From assembly GCA_021812735.1 (NCBI GenBank), contig JAKAMV010000305.1, forward strand, positions 1 through 9,722: a stretch of DNA of 9,722 bases, in the 5' to 3' direction. The stretch is from Chloroflexota bacterium (lineage in GTDB: Bacteria; Chloroflexota; Limnocylindria; Limnocylindrales; CSP1-4). This document shows positions 5,888 through 9,722 of this stretch, piece by piece. The position numbers and the translations under genes were made by a program. The notes under the pieces were generated by a model that was not told where the DNA came from, ran no database searches, and worked only from the letters and a program-made list of their open reading frames with translations. Position 1 is the first letter of the stretch; every line of letters starts with the position of its first letter.

Positions 5888-6757
5888 ATGACGAACATGC
5901 AGCGGCTGGTCCTCGTCCTGGCATTCATCTTCGCCGTCCTGCTCGGGATCCTGCTCGCAACGACCCTGCTGGGCAACCACGGCGGTTCATCGACGTCCAC
6001 GCTGCCGCCCACCGCACCGCCCTCGGCCTCGGCCCCGCCGTCGTCCTCGGCCGCCGCGTCCGCATCCGGGGCCCCCTCGGCCTCGACGGCCCCCTCGGCC
6101 TCGCCCAGCCCGACGCCCACCCCACCGCCCGGCCCGGCCGCGACCATCGCGTTCGTCCAGCTCGCGCTCGATGCCGACACCGACCCGGGCGGCACCACCC
6201 GCACGATCGCGTTCACGGCGCAGAACGGGCCAGTGAGCGTCACCCTCAAGACCGAGTCGGGCGGCAATACGGTCGCCTGCCTGCTGGCCAGCGGCAAGCA
6301 GTTGTCCTGCCGGACCGGCGTCAGCGGAACCCTCACCGCCTCAAGCGCGTCGGCGAGCGTCAGCTACCAGGTGACCCTGCGGGGTTCGGGCGCCGCCACG
6401 CCGGTCGTGGACGTGGCCGTCACGTTCCCCGCGACGAAGCCGAAGGTGACCGTCACCAACGCCCGCTTCGACGGCACCTCGAACCCGGCCTACAACGGCC
6501 TTCAGGTGGTCGCCACCCCGCGCGCCAAGGGCTACTACCACGTCACCGCCAACTGGGGCGGCCACCCGTTCCTCTATGAGGTGGACCTCATCGAGCAGGG
6601 CGGCCCCGGGCTCAAGACGATCCAGGCGGCGACCGGCTCCACCAACGTGAGCCAGGGCTTTGCCGTGGCCCCCCCGAACCCGTGGATGATCGTGCTCAAG
6701 AACAGCGAATCGGGCTTCGGCATCACCGGGCTGACGGCCGCCTTCACCTGGCCGTAG
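5888..6757 (+). CDS. Membrane-anchored extracytoplasmic protein, function unknown
   Basis: I do not recognise a named family for this 289-residue protein. Residues 6-28 form one hydrophobic helix preceded by a short segment with Arg6, and no signal-peptidase or lipobox Cys is visible, so it is best read as an uncleaved N-terminal anchor with the body outside. Residues about 29-83 are a Ser/Ala/Pro/Thr linker with short repeats (APSAST, APSASP, then SPTPTPPP). Residues about 84-289 alternate hydrophobic and polar residues in a beta-rich manner. They include two cysteines ten residues apart (Cys131, Cys141) that could form a disulfide, and an aromatic stretch KGYYHVTANWGGHPFLYEVDL (214-234) whose first half could be substrate- or ligand-facing. 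No catalytic motif is seen. It may be cotranscribed with the VOC gene 46 bp downstream. The start at 5888 fits the adjacent promoter; a second ATG at codon 4 is possible. Confidence 0.85.
   Translation: MTNMQRLVLVLAFIFAVLLGILLATTLLGNHGGSSTSTLPPTAPPSASAPPSSSAAASASGAPSASTAPSASPSPTPTPPPGPAATIAFVQLALDADTDPGGTTRTIAFTAQNGPVSVTLKTESGGNTVACLLASGKQLSCRTGVSGTLTASSASASVSYQVTLRGSGAATPVVDVAVTFPATKPKVTVTNARFDGTSNPAYNGLQVVATPRAKGYYHVTANWGGHPFLYEVDLIEQGGPGLKTIQAATGSTNVSQGFAVAPPNPWMIVLKNSESGFGITGLTAAFTWP
6016..6130 (+). repeat. Low-complexity coding repeat in the exoprotein linker
   Basis: A CCTCGG-rich tract encodes the Ser/Ala/Pro linker. The 15-mer GCCCCCTCGGCCTCG occurs exactly twice, at 6071-6085 and 6089-6103 (period 18 nt, six codons), and a shorter version lies near 6019-6031. 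Such a tract can change length by slippage without breaking the frame. Confidence 0.7.
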
Positions 6758-6803
6758 CGGCCACACGGGACTGACCATCGCCTCCAAGCACGGAGAACTG
6801 ACC

Positions 6804-7241
6804 ATGGCCACGTCGATCCAGCTCGTCTTCGACACCGCCGATCCGGACCGCATGGCGCGCTTCTGGGCGGAGGCGCTGGGCTACGTGCTGCAGCCGCCGC
6901 CGGCCGGCCACGCGAGCTGGGAGGCGTTCCTGCTCGCACAGGGCGTCCCGAGGGAGCGCTGGAACGACGCGTCGGCGATCGTCGACCCCGCTGGCCGCGG
7001 GCCGCGGATCTTCTTCCAGCGGGTCCCGGAGCCCAAGACCGCGAAGAACCGACTCCACATGGACCTCAACGTGTCCGGGCCGCACGGGACGGCGCTCGAG
7101 GTGCGCAAGGTCCGGATCGGCGAGGAGGTCGCGCGACTCACGGCGCTGGGCGCGTCGGACGCGCGGGGCGCCATGGAGAAGCAGGGCGAGTACTGGGCGC
7201 GGATGAACGATCCCGAGGGCAACGAGTTCTGCGTGCAGTGA
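6804..7241 (+). CDS. VOC-family (glyoxalase-like) protein
   Basis: The product is a 145-residue cytoplasmic protein with the vicinal-oxygen-chelate fold of the glyoxalase-like type. It opens with the typical IQLVFDTADPDRMARFWAEALGY (5-27), continues with PRIFFQRVPEPKTAKNRLHMDLNV (about 67-90, with a His in the usual metal-ligand position) and ends in MNDPEGNEFCVQ (134-145, the Glu of the terminal D-P-E-G-N-E-F motif being the other usual ligand). Members range from metalloenzymes to resistance proteins, so substrate and even metal use are unknown. The ATG at 6804 has GGAG at 6792-6795, 8 nt upstream, and lies 46 bp after the exoprotein stop, so cotranscription is plausible. It converges on the DUF1918 gene with 30 bp between the stops. 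Confidence 0.92.
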   Translation: MATSIQLVFDTADPDRMARFWAEALGYVLQPPPAGHASWEAFLLAQGVPRERWNDASAIVDPAGRGPRIFFQRVPEPKTAKNRLHMDLNVSGPHGTALEVRKVRIGEEVARLTALGASDARGAMEKQGEYWARMNDPEGNEFCVQ

Positions 7242-7242
7242 C

Positions 7243-7260
7243 GCCGGGGACGCCCTCGGC
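7243..7260. terminator. Weak bidirectional hairpin between convergent genes
   Basis: GCCGGGG (7243-7249) pairs with CCCTCGG-C (7254-7260) around an ACGC loop: seven pairs including one G-T wobble. It sits between the convergent stops of the VOC and DUF1918 genes. No T-tract follows on either strand, so efficient intrinsic termination is doubtful. Confidence 0.3.
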
Positions 7261-7271
7261 TCAGGTCCGCA

Positions 7272-7475
7272 TCAGCCTCGCCGCCCCGCCGGGGCGGGCT
7301 CGACCCGCGCGCTGCCGGACTTGGGGCGGATCTCGGTAACGTGCCCGTCGTCCCAGCGCACGCGGAAGTTGCGACCGAATGGCGAGTCGGTCACCTCGAG
7401 GATCTCGCCAGCGCGGGCGGACTGCCCGACCCGCTCCGACTCGATGATGATCCGATCTCCAGGCTTCGCGTCCAT
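7272..7475 (-). CDS. DUF1918 domain protein
   Basis: The product is a 67-residue protein matching DUF1918: AKPGDRIIIESERVGQSARAGEILEVTDSPFGRNFRVRWDDGHVTEIRPKSGSARV. The family is small, of unknown function and best known from Actinobacteria; its pattern suggests a small SH3-like beta-barrel, sometimes found next to regulatory or nucleic-acid domains. The start is decisive: ATG at 7475 is preceded by GGAGGTG with 4 nt spacing, and family similarity starts at residue 2. A longer open frame upstream to 7628 is an artefact. It lies 143 bp downstream of the CFA-synthase stop on the same strand, so either readthrough or an own promoter is possible; the two genes share no obvious function. Confidence 0.9.
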   Translation of the reverse strand: MDAKPGDRIIIESERVGQSARAGEILEVTDSPFGRNFRVRWDDGHVTEIRPKSGSARVEPAPAGRRG

Positions 7476-7618
7476 GGGGCACCTCCGTGCGGCGTACCCC
7501 GAGCATCCACCCACACGCCGCCGCCGACAACAGTCCATTGGCAGCGTTCGAACGCGTCCGATTCGCCGCACCGGAGGCGCACTCTGGCCCGGGTCGGCAG
7601 CCGGACCTGTCGGGCAGT

Positions 7619-9115
7619 TCACCACCACGGCCGAAGCGGTCTCGCGGCCGGACGTCCGCCGACGGCCGGGCGGGCGAGCAGCAGCTGCGCCACGTCGAGG
7701 TCACCCCGCTCGAAGCCCACCCGCGCCCCGGCCATGTAGAGGCGCCAGGTGCGGGCCACCTCCTCGCCGGCGGCGGAGACAGCCTCGTCCCACGCCGCCT
7801 CGAGCCGCGCGACCCAGGCCTGCAGGGTCAGGGCGTAGTGGGGGCGGAGCGACTGGAGGTCCAGGACCTCGAAGCCGGCGATGTCGCGCGCCGCCTCCAC
7901 CGCCCGCTCCACCGGGACGAGCTCGCCGTCGGGGAAGACGTAGCGCTCGGTGAACGTGGCGCGTCGCAGTCCGCCGCGCCAGGTCGCCGCGCGCGGCCAC
8001 GCGGAGCGGCCACGCCCCGCGGCGGCGATGCCGTGGTTGAGGAACCGGCCGCCGGGCGCGAGCGCCTCGAGCGCGACCCCGAAGTAGCGGGGCAGGTTGG
8101 CGGCTCCCACATGCTCGAACATGCCGATCGAGGCCACGGCGTCGAACGGTCCGAGCTCGGCCAGGTCGCGGTAGTCGCGGACCTCCGCGCGGACGCGGTG
8201 CTCGAGCCCCATGAGCTCTGCCCGCCGGTTGGCCTCACCGGCCTGGCGCCCGGACAGCGTCACGCCCACAGCGTCGACCTTGTACCGCTCCGCCGCGTGG
8301 AGGATCAGCGAGCCCCAGCCGCAGCCGATGTCGAGCAGGCGCTGCCCGGGCCGCAGGTCGAGCTTGCGGCAGACGAGGTCGAGTTTCGCCTCCTGGGCGG
8401 CATCGAGGTCGCGGACTGGGTCGTCATCGCGCTCGAAGTAGGCGCACGAGTAGGTGAGGCGGCGGTCGAGCCACAGGCGGTAGAACGCCTCGCCCACGTC
8501 GTAGTGGAAGCGGATCGCCTCGAGGTCGCGGGCCCGCGAGTGGCGGGCGCCGGCCAGCCGCGCCGCCGGCCGGCGCAGCGGGGCGACGCCGTCGTCGCGA
8601 TGCGCCCGGCGAAGCTCGAGCGACCAGCGGAGGACTCGACGCAGCTCGCTCGCGGACAGCCGCCGCAGGTCGATCTCGCGGGCGGCGTCGATCGCGCTCG
8701 CGATGTCCCCGTCGATGTCGATGTCGCCGCGCAGGAGCGCATCGGCGAACGCGTTCTCCGTGGGCGGCAGCATTCGCGCCAGGGCGCCCGGGCCGTGGAT
8801 CCGGACACGGGCACGGCGCGGGACGTCGTCCGCGGGATCGCCCGCCGCGCCGCCCGACGCCCCGGCCTGCCCCGGATGCGAAGGCCCGCCGTCCATGGCC
8901 AGCGTGAGCCCGGTGCTGCGCGGCAGGGCGTGGGCCAGCGTGCGGACGATCGCGCTCGCGAGGGCCGGCTGTCGCCCGTCTGCCGTCGGGACGGGCTGGT
9001 CCGCGCCGCCAGCCGGCGAGCTGCCCGTCCGGGTGCCGGGACCGCGTGCTGGCACTGCAGGGGCCGGCGTCGCGGACAGCTCGACCGGGGCGCCGGACAT
9101 GGTCTCGATGGTCAT
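7619..9115 (-). CDS. cfa: Cyclopropane-fatty-acyl-phospholipid synthase-type methyltransferase
   Basis: The product is a 498-residue SAM-dependent enzyme modifying unsaturated acyl chains of membrane phospholipids, acting at the inner membrane face. Residues 1-50 are disordered and Ala/Gly/Pro-rich. About 50-150 is the family's N-terminal domain (RARVRIHGPGALARMLPPTENAFADALLRGDIDIDGD in its second half). Then come FHYDVGEAFYRLWLD (203-217), YSCAYF, the SAM-binding motif LLDIGCGWGSL (260-270), IGMFEHVG (330-337) and HYALTLQAW (426-434). All five bicarbonate-site residues of E. coli Cfa have counterparts: Cys224, Glu334, His361, Ile363 and Tyr427, so an active enzyme is expected. It could make a cyclopropane or a mid-chain methyl branch (as in tuberculostearic acid synthesis); sequence alone does not decide. 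E. coli Cfa is about 382 aa, so this one is long at the N-terminus. The ATG at 9115 has GGAGGTGA directly upstream. Confidence 0.94.
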   Translation of the reverse strand: MTIETMSGAPVELSATPAPAVPARGPGTRTGSSPAGGADQPVPTADGRQPALASAIVRTLAHALPRSTGLTLAMDGGPSHPGQAGASGGAAGDPADDVPRRARVRIHGPGALARMLPPTENAFADALLRGDIDIDGDIASAIDAAREIDLRRLSASELRRVLRWSLELRRAHRDDGVAPLRRPAARLAGARHSRARDLEAIRFHYDVGEAFYRLWLDRRLTYSCAYFERDDDPVRDLDAAQEAKLDLVCRKLDLRPGQRLLDIGCGWGSLILHAAERYKVDAVGVTLSGRQAGEANRRAELMGLEHRVRAEVRDYRDLAELGPFDAVASIGMFEHVGAANLPRYFGVALEALAPGGRFLNHGIAAAGRGRSAWPRAATWRGGLRRATFTERYVFPDGELVPVERAVEAARDIAGFEVLDLQSLRPHYALTLQAWVARLEAAWDEAVSAAGEEVARTWRLYMAGARVGFERGDLDVAQLLLARPAVGGRPAARPLRPWW

Positions 9116-9137
9116 CGAGTCACCTCCGAACGTGGGC

Positions 9138-9166
9138 ATGCTACGCCGGTCCGGCGGGCGGTCCAA
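9138..9166 (-). promoter_or_regulatory. Promoter of the CFA-synthase gene
   Basis: On the minus strand, TTGGAC (9166-9161) and TAGCAT (9143-9138) are exactly 17 nt apart. Transcription would begin near 9131, giving a leader of about 16 nt that contains the GGAGGTGA ribosome-binding site. Confidence 0.45.
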
Positions 9167-9195
9167 GCTCCGGCGGCGGGCCGTCATTTGCGGGC

Positions 9196-9224
9196 TTCGC
9201 AACCGGCCGCGGCGGTGCCATGCT
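9196..9224 (+). promoter_or_regulatory. Possible promoter of the CvpA-family gene
   Basis: TTCGCA (9196-9201, 4 of 6) and CATGCT (9219-9224, 3 of 6) are 17 nt apart on the plus strand, 42 nt before the ATG. Together with the opposing promoter at 9138-9166 this would form a back-to-back divergent control region. Confidence 0.25.
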
Positions 9225-9266
9225 TCGTGCCCAGTCGTCTCGTCCCCAGGCAGGAGTCGCCCCGCC

Positions 9267-9722
9267 ATGACGATGGATATCGTGCTCGTCGGGTTCATCG
9301 CCGGCTTCATCTACGGCGGCTTCCGAACCGGCTTCCTGAGGCGCCTGCTGGGGATCGTGTTCATCATCCTCGCGGCGGTCGCGGGCGCCTACGTCCGATA
9401 CCCGGTGGGCGCCATCGCCAAGCAGGCGTTCCCGGACATCCCGGCCGACTATGCCAACCTCGTGGGGTACACCATCGCGTTCCCGGCGATCCTGGTGAGC
9501 CTCCACCTGTTCGAGGCCGTGTTCCTGCGCAAGGTGGTGCCGCAGCGCGGGCTGTCGCGCGGGCTCGACCAAGGGCTGGGCGCGGTCCTCGGCGGAATCG
9601 AGGCGATCCTGATCCTGTCGGTCGCCGTGGTGGTGGTGGACACGTACCTCGGGACGAACAGCAAGCTCGCCGCCGACATCCCGCCCGGGCTGCTCAAGTC
9701 GTTCACCGAGGCGCTCAACGGG
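9267..9722 (+). CDS. CvpA-family membrane protein (3' end beyond window)
   Basis: An open frame from ATG 9267 runs to the last base (152 codons) with no stop, so the gene is cut by the window edge. It begins MTMDIVLVGFIAGFIYGGFRTGF, the start typical of CvpA-family proteins (an Asp, then a hydrophobic segment, then a G-x-x-x-G-F turn). About four membrane helices are visible: roughly 3-18, 24-43, 66-87 and 103-124, with a basic cytoplasmic-type loop LRKVVPQRGLSRGLDQGLGAVLGG between the third and fourth. CvpA was named from colicin V production in E. coli; its molecular role remains unclear, with links to envelope maintenance. AGGAG at 9252-9256 sits 10 nt upstream of the ATG, slightly far but usable. 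It diverges from the CFA-synthase gene across 151 bp, and a common envelope theme is possible but unproven. Confidence 0.82.
   Translation, partial: MTMDIVLVGFIAGFIYGGFRTGFLRRLLGIVFIILAAVAGAYVRYPVGAIAKQAFPDIPADYANLVGYTIAFPAILVSLHLFEAVFLRKVVPQRGLSRGLDQGLGAVLGGIEAILILSVAVVVVDTYLGTNSKLAADIPPGLLKSFTEALNG

Noticed and set aside
7261..7953. Several plus-strand and alternative-frame open frames across the DUF1918 and CFA-synthase 3' region.
   Set aside because: They are Arg/Pro/Ala-rich translations of the opposite strand without motifs or ribosome-binding sites.

Overview
The window is a very GC-rich (around 70% by eye) bacterial chromosomal segment carrying ten genes, nine complete and one cut by the right edge. 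No rRNA, complete tRNA, insertion sequence, phage gene or CRISPR array is visible. The best guess for the organism is a soil or freshwater Chloroflexota lineage of the Limnocylindria/Ellin6529 type, with a deep-branching actinobacterium as alternative. The reasons are the GC content, a primary sigma factor with a long insertion between regions 1.2 and 2, a DUF1918 protein, a TY-Chap protein, Ser/Ala/Pro/Thr linkers in an exported protein, and starts with a -10-like box directly upstream and no Shine-Dalgarno. This placement is inference only.

Left part (1-5202, all minus strand): an Imm-5-like putative immunity protein (97-465), a strong intrinsic terminator (685-723), the primary sigma factor (753-2279), a 231-bp spacer with a perfect 22-bp inverted repeat (2399-2420), a two-domain TY-Chap/YbjN-like putative chaperone (2538-3494) and a PuuC-like NAD(P)-dependent aldehyde dehydrogenase (3685-5202). 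Spacing and individual ribosome-binding sites suggest mostly separate transcription units rather than one operon.

Middle part (5350-7241, plus strand): a YbaK/EbsC-type aminoacyl-tRNA deacylase diverges from the dehydrogenase, followed by a membrane-anchored extracytoplasmic protein of unknown function and a small VOC (glyoxalase-fold) protein. The first two appear to have near-leaderless starts, while the VOC gene has a good Shine-Dalgarno.

Right part (7272-9722): a DUF1918 protein and a cyclopropane-fatty-acid-synthase-type methyltransferase on the minus strand, the latter diverging across 151 bp from a plus-strand CvpA-family membrane protein truncated at the window edge.

The genes do not form an obvious pathway. 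The window looks like core or housekeeping chromosome (sigma factor, deacylase, lipid methyltransferase, CvpA) interspersed with small accessory proteins. I found no convincing new multi-gene system. The points most worth following are the sigma-factor insertion, the palindrome that fills the spacer of its possible promoter, the orphan Imm-5-like and TY-Chap genes on either side of it, and the leaderless-type promoters.
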